DNA from: JAJRXK01 sp964593155
GTDB lineage: Bacteria > Krumholzibacteriota > Krumholzibacteriia > JAJRXK01
Direction of reading: 5' to 3'
NCBI GenBank assembly: GCA_964593155.1
Contig: CAZQHE010000020.1
Location: forward strand, 1-40,538
Length of the DNA stretch: 40,538 nucleotides
Part shown: piece after piece, positions 1 to 7,365 of the stretch
Layout of the letters: each line of letters starts with the position of its first letter
How positions within the stretch are numbered: the stretch's first letter is position 1
Translations under genes and position numbers: made by a program
The notes under the pieces: model-generated
What the model saw: only the letters and a program-made list of their open reading frames with translations
Databases searched by the model: none
Told to the model about the DNA's origin: nothing

Positions 1-1
1 G

Positions 2-475
2 GTTGTTGTTGTCCGCCTGCAGCTTCCAGTGCTTGACCTCGTCCTCGAGCGGGTGGCACGTCTCGCCCCCTCGGACGAGCAGCCGGTTCGTGGTCCCCTG
101 GCGCGGGAGGCCGGTTTCCGGAAGCTCGACCAGCTGGACCTCGCCGCCGAGGCCGGGGTCGACACGCTCGAGGGCCGATCGATCGCGCTGGACGGACGGA
201 TCGTGCTCGAGGACGGTCGCCACGTCCTGCGGACCGAAGCCGGTACCGGAGTCGTGCTCCGGACTTCGCACCTCGGCCACAAGCTGGAGGAGTTCGTCGA
301 CACCGTGACCGGCCGGCCGTGCCCGGTGACCCTGGATCTCGTCGTGCGCGAGGTCTTCCCGTGGACCCGCCGGGGAGAGGGCCCCACGCGCAGGGACGAC
401 CAGTTGCTGGGAGTGGCGACCCTCCGCTCGGCGTCGGCTCAGAACCACCACGTGGTCGGCCGGCGCACCTCCTGA
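2..475 (+). CDS. C-terminal part of an unrecognised protein (5' end outside the window)
   Basis: The frame is open from the first bases of the window to a TGA at 473-475 and has the strong G/C third-position bias of the neighbouring genes, so I read it as the last 157 or so codons of a real gene. The visible part is soluble-looking and rich in Asp, Glu and Arg, with no membrane segment and no motif I recognise. The segment around SHLGHKLEEFVDTVTGRPCP could belong to a small beta-rich domain. The product is unknown. The next gene begins 95 bases downstream after an inverted repeat that may end this transcript. Confidence 0.55.
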   Translation, partial: VVVVRLQLPVLDLVLERVARLAPSDEQPVRGPLAREAGFRKLDQLDLAAEAGVDTLEGRSIALDGRIVLEDGRHVLRTEAGTGVVLRTSHLGHKLEEFVDTVTGRPCPVTLDLVVREVFPWTRRGEGPTRRDDQLLGVATLRSASAQNHHVVGRRTS

Positions 476-503
476 GTCCGCGCGGGCTCGATCGTGGCCG
501 TCC

Positions 504-536
504 GGGGGCAGCGTGTTATAGTGCCGCGCTGCCCCC
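504..536. repeat. Perfect 10-bp inverted repeat with an extended -10 promoter motif in its loop
   Basis: The arms gggggcagcg (504-513) and cgctgccccc (527-536) are perfect complements separated by 13 bases. The loop contains TG at 514-515 followed by TATAGT at 517-522, an extended -10 element placed about 48 bases before the lipoprotein start at 570. No convincing -35 is visible. The repeat may be an intrinsic terminator stem for the upstream gene, an operator around the promoter, or both. There is no T-run after either arm. Confidence 0.45.
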
Positions 537-569
537 TGGACGCCTCGACCCGAGCCTCGCGGAGAACCC

Positions 570-1226
570 ATGGACCTGCTACGAACCCTTCCGATCGCTG
601 TGTGCAGCGCCCTTCTCGTCGCCGGCTGCGGCGGCGGCAGTGACACGTCGTCCGACGAGCAGGCCGGTGCCTCGTCGTCGGCCCAGGAGGTCGCGCCGGC
701 GAACCCGGGAGACACGCCCGCGCAGCCCGGTGGCGGCGTGGTCACGCTGGCCGGGATCCGCTTCGCGCCGGCCGAGGCCTGGACCGACCTCGGACCGAGC
801 CGCATGCGCAAGGCGCAGTACACGCATCCCCCGGTCGAGGGCGACACCGAACCCGCCGAACTGAACGTGTTCTACTTCGGTCCGAACCAGGGCGGCGACG
901 TCGAGAGCAACATCGCCCGCTGGGTCGGGCAGATGGAGGCCCCCGACGGCGGCGACGCCGGAGCCGTCGCGGTGCGCAGCAAACTGACCACGGGCAACGG
1001 ACTCGACGTGCACTTCGTCGAGGTCGACGGCACCTACAACATGAGCATGGGCGGCGGCCCCATGACGGGTGGCCGGACGAAGGCCTTCGAGGGGTACCGC
1101 ATGGTCGGTGCCATCGTCGAAGCGCCGCAAGGACTCGTCTTCTTCAAGCTGACCGGGCCCGAGGCCACGGCGAAGGCCATGGAAGAGGAGATGCGCGCGA
1201 TGCTGGCCGAGGCCAACGAGGTCTGA
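570..1226 (+). CDS. Lipoprotein of unknown function
   Basis: A 218-residue protein with a short type II signal peptide ending in the lipobox LVAGC, with the lipidated Cys at residue 20. A Gly/Ser/Ala/Pro-rich linker of about 35 residues follows, then a folded domain from about residue 58 (VVTLAGIRFAPAEAW) to the end. The domain has alternating hydrophobic strands and a final helix. It reminds me of small periplasmic domains that appear as genome-wide paralogues in uncultured bacteria, but I cannot name the family. The ATG at 570 is preceded by GGAGAA at a good distance. It is expected to be anchored to the inner or outer membrane facing the periplasm. No obvious operon partner. Confidence 0.8.
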   Translation: MDLLRTLPIAVCSALLVAGCGGGSDTSSDEQAGASSSAQEVAPANPGDTPAQPGGGVVTLAGIRFAPAEAWTDLGPSRMRKAQYTHPPVEGDTEPAELNVFYFGPNQGGDVESNIARWVGQMEAPDGGDAGAVAVRSKLTTGNGLDVHFVEVDGTYNMSMGGGPMTGGRTKAFEGYRMVGAIVEAPQGLVFFKLTGPEATAKAMEEEMRAMLAEANEV

Positions 1227-1449
1227 TCGGTCCCCCTTACCCGGCCGACGTCGGTTGCGCTCGTTGTTCGCCTCCTTCATCGGATCTTGCCCTCGATGGA
1301 CGAAGGTCGCGGTCCCGGACGCGGCCTTCGTCGGTTACACTGTGGCGGCGACGTCCACGATCGGTGGACCCGAACCCCCGTGCGCGCGGTCCCCACTGTC
1401 CTCGCGCCCTTCCGAACGCCTCTACACCGTGGAGGATCAAGGAGACACA

Positions 1450-2136
1450 ATGCTAAGGAAACTCGTGCTGGGAGCCGGCCTGGTCGCGCTCACCGCGATG
1501 CCGGCCCAGGCCGACCTGATCATCAGCGAAGTCGTCGATGCCACCCTGCCGGGCGGACTGCCCAAGTTCGTGGAGCTCACGAACACCGGAACCGACCCGG
1601 TCGACCTGTCGAACTACAGCATCGGCAACTTCAACAACGGTGGCACCGAGCTCGGCGGCGGTGCCGCGACGGTCCTGTCGGGCACGCTCGGCTCGTGCGA
1701 GTCCTACGTGATCTCGTACGAGAACGGCGACGAGCCGGGTGTCGGTCTGTTCTTCGACACCTACGGCTTCGATCCCGACAACTTCGATCTCGGGGCCTTC
1801 ACGAATGGCGACGACGTCATCGCCCTGTTCGAAGGGGCGGCGACCGGTGACGGCAGCGATGCCACCCTGGTCGACGTCTACGGCGTGATCGGCGTCGACG
1901 GCTCGGGCGAGGTGTGGGAGTACACCGACGGCTACGCCCAGCGCCAGGTGAACACCGCCAACCCGACCTTCGATCCGGTCGAGTGGGTGATCGGCGGAGC
2001 GAACTCGCTCGAGACCGGTGACGACGCCACCGAGCTGACCCTGATCCTCGACCTGACCAATCCGGGTCTGTTCGACATCTGCAACCCGGTCGACAACGAC
2101 GAGAGCAGCTTCGGCGAGCTGAAGAGCCGCTTCTAG
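1450..2136 (+). CDS. Secreted lamin-tail-domain protein with a C-terminal FGELKSRF tail
   Basis: A 228-residue exported protein. I chose the ATG at 1450 because AAGGAGA lies just upstream at 1439-1445 and a clear Sec signal peptide follows (MLRKLVLGAGLVALTAMPAQ, cleavage near residue 20). The mature part opens with DLIISEVVD and FVELTNTGTDPVDLSNYSI, the hallmark of the lamin-tail (LTD) fold found in secreted bacterial nucleases and surface proteins. No catalytic domain is attached, so binding or structure is more likely than catalysis. The protein is acidic and ends in SSFGELKSRF, very like the end of the secreted protein at 28709-29695. The 223-base upstream gap holds an imperfect 11-bp hairpin (1301-1330) and a TACACT that could be a -10 (1336-1341). 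Confidence 0.85.
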   Translation: MLRKLVLGAGLVALTAMPAQADLIISEVVDATLPGGLPKFVELTNTGTDPVDLSNYSIGNFNNGGTELGGGAATVLSGTLGSCESYVISYENGDEPGVGLFFDTYGFDPDNFDLGAFTNGDDVIALFEGAATGDGSDATLVDVYGVIGVDGSGEVWEYTDGYAQRQVNTANPTFDPVEWVIGGANSLETGDDATELTLILDLTNPGLFDICNPVDNDESSFGELKSRF

Positions 2137-2163
2137 TCGCTCGCGGCGATCCGGTTACGACGA

Positions 2164-2192
2164 GGCCCCCGCTCCGGTCCGGAGCGGGGGCC
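2164..2192. terminator. Strong GC hairpin between convergent genes, likely bidirectional terminator
   Basis: A perfect 12-bp stem (ggcccccgctcc at 2164-2175 with ggagcgggggcc at 2181-2192) closes a 5-base loop. It sits 27 bases after the stop of the lamin-tail gene and 20 bases after the gatD stop on the other strand. Neither side has a long T-run, so efficiency is uncertain. Confidence 0.65.
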
Positions 2193-2212
2193 TTCGTACG
2201 CGTGGAACCGGT

Positions 2213-3607
2213 CTACTTCCAGCTACCCGTCATGAAGCCCTCGATCTCGGGCACGCCGCCCTGGAACACAAGGTAGCCGTCGTGTGGCTCGCGGGGGGTC
2301 ATCTCGTCGGCCAGAGGCGTGCGCATGAGCGACTTCACTGCCTCGGGGTCGTCGGGGTGCATGCCCAGTGCCCAGCCCAGCTTGATGTAGGCCGCCTCGG
2401 GCAGCATGTTCGCCAGCGGGACCACACCGAGTTGCAGGATCTCGCGGCCGGTCTCGTACACGTGCATCTGCACGAAGCCCCACAGCGTCTGCAGGGTCAT
2501 GAACACCAGCACGCCGGCCTCGCGGGCGCGCTCGAGGGCCGGATAGACCTGACGGTTCACGTGGCCCAGTCCGGTGCCCGCGATCACGATCCCGCGGTAG
2601 CCCGCGTCGATCAGAGCGTCGAACACGTCGGCCTTCATGCCGGGGTAGTAGTACTGCAGGCTGATGCGATCGTCGAAGACGGCGTGGACCTCGACGTCGG
2701 TGTCGTCGCGGCGCGGTCGGATGTCGTCCTTCAGCGGCGTGATCCTTCGCTCGTCGATCTCGAGCATGGCCAGCGGAATGTCACCGAGGGTGCGGAAGGT
2801 GCTGCGATACGAACTGTGCATCTTGCGCACGCGCGTTCCGCGGTGCAGCAGGTTGTAGCGATCGCTCGTGGGTCCGAACATGCACACCAGCACTTCGGCG
2901 ATGTCGCCGTGGGCGGCCGCCGTTGTGGCCGCGATGAGGTTGCGGGCGGCGTCGCTGCTCGGGCGGTCGCTGCTGCGCTGGCTGCCGACCATGACGATCG
3001 GCACCGGCGGATTCTGCACCATGTAGCTGAGCGCGGCCGCGGTGTGGTGCATGGTGTCGGTTCCGTGGCCGATCACCACGCCGTGGTAGCCGTCGCGGAT
3101 CGCCTGGCCCACGTTCTCGGCCAGCACCACGTACTGCTGGGGACCCATGTTCTCGCTGAACACGCCGAACAGCTTCTCGGTCTGCAGGTTGCAGACGTCG
3201 GCCAGCTCGGGGACCGAGCCGTAGAGCTCGCCGGGTGTGAAGGCGGGAATGACCGCGCCGGTGCGGTAGTCGAGCCGCGAGGCGATCGTTCCCCCGGTGC
3301 CGAAGAGCTTCACGTTCGGCTTCGCCGCGTCGACGGGGAATTCCTGCTCCGGCACCTTGTAGTGCGCTTCGCGGAAGCCGATCGGCTCCAGGGCACGGAT
3401 CCGGTCGTGGCGCAGTCCGATGTTGTAGCCGGTGGGCAGCTTGAGGACCAGGTGATCGGGGTCGCTGGTCTCGCTGCGCGGCAGGATCAATCCTTCGAAC
3501 ACGCCGCGCTCGGTGATGGCGCGGACCTCGCACCACACGGTGATGCCTTCGCGCTCCATGACGTCGCGCATGGGTGGGCGGTAGCCCTTGTACAGATCGT
3601 CGTTCAC
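2213..3607 (-). CDS. gatD: Glutamyl-tRNA(Gln) amidotransferase subunit D (asparaginase-type)
   Basis: A 464-residue GatD, the glutaminase subunit of the GatDE enzyme that turns Glu-tRNA(Gln) into Gln-tRNA(Gln) in the cytoplasm. An N-terminal beta-barrel domain (about residues 1-90, including GVFEGLILPR) precedes an asparaginase-like domain. The latter starts at residue 101 with LFGTGGTIAS (Thr104/Thr107) and continues with the second catalytic cluster GHGTDTMHHTA (Thr183-Asp184-Thr185) and VMVGSQRSSDRPSSDA. Length and domain order match archaeal GatD and exclude a plain asparaginase. The start is GTG at 3607, preceded by GGAGGGAG. It lies 25 bases after gatE on the same strand, so the two subunits are made together. 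GatDE is the archaeal type of this enzyme; bacteria usually use GatCAB, which makes this pair unusual here. Confidence 0.93.
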   Translation of the reverse strand: MNDDLYKGYRPPMRDVMEREGITVWCEVRAITERGVFEGLILPRSETSDPDHLVLKLPTGYNIGLRHDRIRALEPIGFREAHYKVPEQEFPVDAAKPNVKLFGTGGTIASRLDYRTGAVIPAFTPGELYGSVPELADVCNLQTEKLFGVFSENMGPQQYVVLAENVGQAIRDGYHGVVIGHGTDTMHHTAAALSYMVQNPPVPIVMVGSQRSSDRPSSDAARNLIAATTAAAHGDIAEVLVCMFGPTSDRYNLLHRGTRVRKMHSSYRSTFRTLGDIPLAMLEIDERRITPLKDDIRPRRDDTDVEVHAVFDDRISLQYYYPGMKADVFDALIDAGYRGIVIAGTGLGHVNRQVYPALERAREAGVLVFMTLQTLWGFVQMHVYETGREILQLGVVPLANMLPEAAYIKLGWALGMHPDDPEAVKSLMRTPLADEMTPREPHDGYLVFQGGVPEIEGFMTGSWK

Positions 3608-3632
3608 TCGGGGGCTCCCTCCTCGGACCGGA

Positions 3633-5717
3633 TCACTCGTCGGATCCGGTCTGGGTCGCGGAGAACAGCTCGGCCTCCAGCCGGTCGCGGACGGTGCGTG
3701 GATCGACGTGTCCGAGCATGGTCGGCATGATGCGGCCCATGGCCCAACGCATCACGGCGCCGGGTTCGTGGCGACGGCGCAGATCCCCGACACCGCGGAC
3801 CACGTCCTTCACGAGCTGGTCGAGCGCACGCTGGTCGCCCGGGTGGGGACGCATGCGCTCGAGCACCGCCTCGGCCGGACGCGACGTGTCGGCCAGGATC
3901 CGCTCGAGGGCGTTCTCGACGGTCGACGCCGTCAGGTGCCCGGCGGCGATGGCGTCGACCCACGGCTGCAAGCGGTCGGCCGCCGGCAGCGCGTCGACTC
4001 CGTCCTCGCGCACGAGGCGCGGCAGCCGGTGCTGCATGGCCCGTTCGGCGAGGCGTGCCGTGTCACCCTCGGGAACGTCCAGGCTCTCGAACAGCCCGAT
4101 CCACGGCGAGTCCACGAGCCGCTGTGCGGCGGGGCGATCGAGTCCGAGGGCCAGCAGGGCGTCCTCACGCTCCCACGGCCGGCGCGGACGGTGGGCCCGG
4201 ATCGATTCCATCCACGCCGGCGGGATCGGCATGGGCGGCGTGTCGGTGTCGGGATACATGCGATCGGCACCGGGGAGGATGCGCTCGAAGCCGGTGGTGC
4301 CATCGGGTCGTGCCTGCCGGGTCTCGGCCGGCACGCCCACCAGCGCGTCCTGCGCCCGGATGAAGGCCTCGCGGACGGCGGTGTCGACGTCGTGCTCCTG
4401 GCCCCACACGAGGACGATCGTGTCGGTCTTGCTCGCGCGCAGGGCCTTGCGCAGCTGTTGCCATTCGCTGCCGCGCAGTCCGTAGCCCTCGATGTCGCTG
4501 TGGATCATGAAGGGGCGCCCGGTGAGGCAGGCGATCACCCGCATGCGCTCGGAGATCTCCTGGGCGAAGATGATCCCGCTCTGCGTGCGGTGCGTGAGCA
4601 GTCCGCGGAATTCGGGCAGGCGCAGGGCGGCGACCATGCCGCCCGCGGCGACGGCATCGCGCAGGGGGGCGAAGTCGCTCTTGCGCAGAGCGTTCGTGGC
4701 GTCGACGGCCATCGTCGACACGTCCCACGCGAGTCCACCATCGGGGATCGAAAGGGCTTCGTGGGTCACGCCCCTTCGCTGCAACTCGCTGCGGATGCGC
4801 AGCAGATTCAACTGTCGGTACGCCTCGTTGTGTACCAGACGGGGCAGGCCGCGGTGATGGCTGACCCCCTTGATCTCGGTCCGCCGTCCGCCGGCCACCG
4901 ACACGTTCACGTCCTGGCGCGCCGCCCCGCCACCGCGTCGTGTCCGCGGACACACCCGCGTGGTGTTCGCCACCAGGCGCGCACCCGCCTGCAGTTCGAG
5001 CGGCGAGTGGAACTCGGGCTCGGTCACGACTTCGGTCAACGGCATGCCCAGGCGGTCGGTCCGGAAGACGATCCGGTGTCCGACGTCACTCACCTCGCGA
5101 CAGCTGTCCTCCTCGAGCGAGAGCTGACGGATGCGCAGCGAACGATCGATGCCCAGCTCCGGAACGCGGAAGGGGATCCGCCCGTTCAGGCCGATCATCG
5201 CCGTGCGCTGGAAGCCCGTGGGGATCGAGCCGTCGAGGTACTGCTTACGCATGACGTGCAGTTCGTCGACGGGGTCGAGGTCGAAGAGGTCGGCGATCTC
5301 CAACGAGATCCGCACGGCCTGCTCGTCGATCTCGAAGGGCGGCGTGTCGTCCATCTCGTAGGTGCACACGCTGCGGCGGTCGAGCAGGTAGACGATCTCC
5401 TTGCGCGTCTTGAACTCCATGAGCGCGGTGCCGTCGTACTCGCCCAGCTCGCTCAGCGTGGGGCGCATGTGGCGCAGAACCTCGGCGTCGGCGTGATCGG
5501 TGTAGTGACCCGTCGGACACCGGCAGAAGAGCTTGGTCGCCGTGTCGAGTTGCTGGTGCACCTCGAGCCCACCGAGGAAACCGAGGTCGTGGTAGTCGGA
5601 CTCGCTCAGTTCGCCCCACTCGCGATCCGGGAAGTCGAGCGGTGCATCGGGGTTCGGGTTCAGGTCGCTCGGTGGCGCGAGGTGGGGGCCGAGTTCGCGG
5701 ACGTCTTTCATGCGCAC
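3633..5717 (-). CDS. gatE: Glutamyl-tRNA(Gln) amidotransferase subunit E (GatB/YqeY-type)
   Basis: A 694-residue GatE, the kinase/transamidase subunit that phosphorylates the gamma-carboxyl of Glu on tRNA(Gln) and uses ammonia from GatD. The cradle domain carries GGLEVHQQLDTATKLFCRCP near residues 49-68, followed by strongly conserved segments such as QLSLEEDSCRE and DVNVSVAGG. The insert in the middle (around ELQRRGVTHEALSIP to TRPFM-like sequence) corresponds to the extra domain that separates GatE from GatB. The C-terminal third is the helical YqeY-like tRNA-binding region. The track start is GTG at 5717; an ATG two codons later (5711) is equally possible. A 16-base palindrome lies about 106 bases upstream. 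Base composition matches the neighbours, so any transfer from archaea would be old. Confidence 0.92.
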   Translation of the reverse strand: MRMKDVRELGPHLAPPSDLNPNPDAPLDFPDREWGELSESDYHDLGFLGGLEVHQQLDTATKLFCRCPTGHYTDHADAEVLRHMRPTLSELGEYDGTALMEFKTRKEIVYLLDRRSVCTYEMDDTPPFEIDEQAVRISLEIADLFDLDPVDELHVMRKQYLDGSIPTGFQRTAMIGLNGRIPFRVPELGIDRSLRIRQLSLEEDSCREVSDVGHRIVFRTDRLGMPLTEVVTEPEFHSPLELQAGARLVANTTRVCPRTRRGGGAARQDVNVSVAGGRRTEIKGVSHHRGLPRLVHNEAYRQLNLLRIRSELQRRGVTHEALSIPDGGLAWDVSTMAVDATNALRKSDFAPLRDAVAAGGMVAALRLPEFRGLLTHRTQSGIIFAQEISERMRVIACLTGRPFMIHSDIEGYGLRGSEWQQLRKALRASKTDTIVLVWGQEHDVDTAVREAFIRAQDALVGVPAETRQARPDGTTGFERILPGADRMYPDTDTPPMPIPPAWMESIRAHRPRRPWEREDALLALGLDRPAAQRLVDSPWIGLFESLDVPEGDTARLAERAMQHRLPRLVREDGVDALPAADRLQPWVDAIAAGHLTASTVENALERILADTSRPAEAVLERMRPHPGDQRALDQLVKDVVRGVGDLRRRHEPGAVMRWAMGRIMPTMLGHVDPRTVRDRLEAELFSATQTGSDE

Positions 5718-5822
5718 GACCAGGGACTGGAGGTTCGGACTGCGTCGGGCGACCCCGGACGTCCGCCCTGCTCCGGGACGGTCGGCCGGTGGGCAACCCT
5801 TCCACTCTCGGGCAAGCGCACG

Positions 5823-5838
5823 GCACGGTCAACCGTGC
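5823..5838. promoter_or_regulatory. 16-base palindrome upstream of gatE
   Basis: gcacggt and accgtgc are perfect 7-base arms separated by two bases. The site lies in the 374-base gap between gatE and the ATL gene, 106 bases before the gatE start. Its size and symmetry resemble a dimeric repressor site, but no promoter element is clearly placed around it. It may equally be a small hairpin. Confidence 0.3.
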
Positions 5839-5898
5839 GTGGAACGGCAAGATAGGACGGTGTGCGTGTTCCGGGCGCGACAGATCACAAATTGCCCC

Positions 5899-5927
5899 TT
5901 GAGTGGGAACACCCCGCCGTCGATACT
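5899..5927 (+). promoter_or_regulatory. Sigma-70-type promoter for the candidate RNA
   Basis: TTGAGT (5899-5904) and GATACT (5922-5927) are separated by exactly 17 bases. The expected start of transcription is near 5934-5936. No protein-coding gene follows on this strand; instead a structured region ends in an intrinsic terminator at 6057-6092. Confidence 0.5.
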
Positions 5928-5934
5928 GTTGAAC

Positions 5935-6092
5935 GTGAGGCGGAGGTGGCGACCGGTCCGTGACCGCTCAGCAGCTCCTTCGCCAGACACGTACCCTCTA
6001 CGCCGTGGGCCTGGGCAAGTCAGAACCAGAAGAGGCCCACCGCAAGATAGGTGTCGACGTAGCCCGGGGGACGCCCCGGGTTACGTTCTTTT
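5935..6092 (+). ncRNA. Candidate structured small RNA, about 160 nt, family unknown
   Basis: Between the promoter at 5899-5927 and the terminator at 6057-6092 the plus strand has no credible reading frame but folds well by eye. An 8-bp stem pairs ggcggagg (5939-5946) with ccttcgcc (about 5977-5984), and it encloses a smaller ggtc/gacc hairpin. A second element pairs gacac plus cc (from about 5986) with ggtgtc near 6050, and has a symmetric internal loop below an 8-bp stem gtgggcct/aggcccac (6005-6012 with 6033-6040). The 20-base apical loop is unpaired. Length is in the range of 6S RNA, but I do not see the 6S long-rod layout, nor the SRP RNA, tmRNA or RNase P signatures. It may be a new small RNA. 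Confidence 0.45.
6057..6092 (+). terminator. Intrinsic terminator (13-bp stem plus T-run)
   Basis: acgtagcccgggg (6057-6069) pairs with ccccgggttacgt (6074-6086) through 13 positions including one G-T pair, with the tetraloop gacg, followed by tctttt. It is the best intrinsic terminator in the window. It is oriented for the plus strand, where no gene would need it except the candidate RNA. It also abuts the stop codon of the minus-strand ATL gene, whose transcript would carry the same hairpin. Confidence 0.75.
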
Positions 6093-6409
6093 CAGAAGGA
6101 ATCGTCTCGCGGTTCCCACCACGCGCGCCGATCCCGCACGCGTCCTCGCTCGAAACGCACGCCCTCTTCCTCGAGCAACGCTCGTTGCAGCGCGTGCGCC
6201 TCGGTCCCTTCCGGAAAGCTGATCCGCCCTGCCGCGTTGATCACGCGCTGCCAGGGCACGTGACTGTCGGCACCGAGCTCCGACAGCACACGGCCGACCA
6301 GCCGCGCTCGCCCGGGAAGGCCCGCCTGCGCTGCGACCTGACCGTAGCTGGCCACGCGTCCCCGCGGGATCGCGAGTACCGTCTCGACGATCCGCTCGCG
6401 CGCGGTCAT
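6092..6409 (-). CDS. Alkyltransferase-like (ATL) DNA repair protein, MGMT C-terminal fold
   Basis: A 105-residue protein with the O6-alkylguanine-DNA alkyltransferase C-terminal domain: ETVLAIPRGRVASYGQVA, then GRARLVGRVLSEL, then VPWQRVINAAGRIS. The active-site PCHR of true MGMT is here PWQR, so the reactive Cys is replaced by Trp, as in ATL proteins. These bind alkylated bases without repairing them and hand the lesion to nucleotide excision repair. I chose the ATG at 6409 because it overlaps the stop of the upstream hydrolase (ATGA) and gives the usual ATL length. It is the last gene of a five-gene minus-strand unit; the hairpin at 6057-6086 follows directly. Confidence 0.88.
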   Translation of the reverse strand: MTARERIVETVLAIPRGRVASYGQVAAQAGLPGRARLVGRVLSELGADSHVPWQRVINAAGRISFPEGTEAHALQRALLEEEGVRFERGRVRDRRAWWEPRDDSF

Positions 6410-7356
6410 CGCAGTCGCCGTTCCATCCAGCGCAGTACCTGCCGCTCGAGTCCGCGCGGTGCGTCCTCGCCCAGGTCGAGGTCCCGGGGGAATCCCACGT
6501 GGCCACCGGCACTCACCCGGCGTACCTCGAGCAGGGGATTGGCCCCGTTCAACGAGACCTCGATGTCGCCGATGGCGAGCATGGGATCCTGACGACTCGC
6601 CACCAGCAACGAAGGGACGTGCAGGTAACGCAGCAGCGGGCCGACGCTCTGCGTGGCGTAGTACTCCTCGGGGCTGCCGAAGTCCCAGCGCGGACACACG
6701 GTGAGCGAGTCCCATTCACGCAGGGTCTGGATCCCCTCGAGCTCCTCCGGTGGTGTGGGGACCGGGCGCTTCTCCGCGATCCTGCGGTACATGGCCAACA
6801 GTCCGCGCAGCACGTGCTGTCGGTACACCGGCCAGGCGCGGTGGTCGAGGTAGTGTGCGGCACGATCGAGGTCGAGCGGCGAACAGATGGCCGCCACCGC
6901 ACGCACGCGGGGGTCGGGACGACCACATGCGTAGCGCAGTGCGATGTGCCCACCCAGGGAGTAGCCGAGCAGCACGATGCGTTCGTAGTCCGCCAGGACG
7001 GGCGAGGCCAGGGTGGCGTCGATGTCCTCGGTGAGGCCGGCGTGGTAGAAGTCACGCGAGCGGCCGTCGGCGCCGCGCAGCGCCAGCCGCAGGGAACTCC
7101 AGCCGTGGGCCTGGACGGCCTGGGCGGCGCGCAGGCAGTAGGGACGTTCGTGGCTGCCCCCCAGCCCGTGGATCACGACCACGGCCACCGTGCTCGGCTC
7201 GCCGCGCCAGCGCCCGGACAGCCGGATCTCGCCGATGTCCGAGCGGGCGGGCGCGCTCCAGGGAATGGACTCGGGCGCCGACACCGGCAGGATGCGCTGC
7301 CGGAGCGAGGGCCAGAGCGTCCAGACGTGGCCGGCGATGCGCGAGCGGAGGTCCAT
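6406..7356 (-). CDS. YheT-family alpha/beta-hydrolase
   Basis: A 316-residue alpha/beta-hydrolase of the YheT/EMB8 group. Visible motifs are the oxyanion segment VVIHGLGGSHERPY near residue 60, the nucleophile elbow LLGYSLGGHIAL near residue 130, the acid region VPSLLVASRQDPM and the late His in SAGGHVGFPRD. The AHYLDHRAWPVYRQHVLRG segment corresponds to the helical lid typical of this family. Known members are esterases with poorly defined substrates, and no signal peptide is present, so it is probably cytoplasmic. The gene starts 9 bases after the M48 protease gene and overlaps the ATL start by 4 bases. Confidence 0.87.
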   Translation of the reverse strand: MDLRSRIAGHVWTLWPSLRQRILPVSAPESIPWSAPARSDIGEIRLSGRWRGEPSTVAVVVIHGLGGSHERPYCLRAAQAVQAHGWSSLRLALRGADGRSRDFYHAGLTEDIDATLASPVLADYERIVLLGYSLGGHIALRYACGRPDPRVRAVAAICSPLDLDRAAHYLDHRAWPVYRQHVLRGLLAMYRRIAEKRPVPTPPEELEGIQTLREWDSLTVCPRWDFGSPEEYYATQSVGPLLRYLHVPSLLVASRQDPMLAIGDIEVSLNGANPLLEVRRVSAGGHVGFPRDLDLGEDAPRGLERQVLRWMERRLR

Positions 7357-7365
7357 ACCGGATGA

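Noticed and set aside
2282..3730. Long plus-strand frame of 482 codons opposite gatD
   Set aside because: It is the shadow of gatD; His/Val/Gly-rich composition and no recognisable domain.
3588..5855. Plus-strand frame of 755 codons opposite gatE
   Set aside because: Antisense shadow of gatE, created by the high GC content, with typical low-complexity composition.
5935..6092. Assignment of the candidate RNA to 6S or SRP RNA
   Set aside because: I could not find the 6S rod with central bubble or the SRP domain IV consensus.
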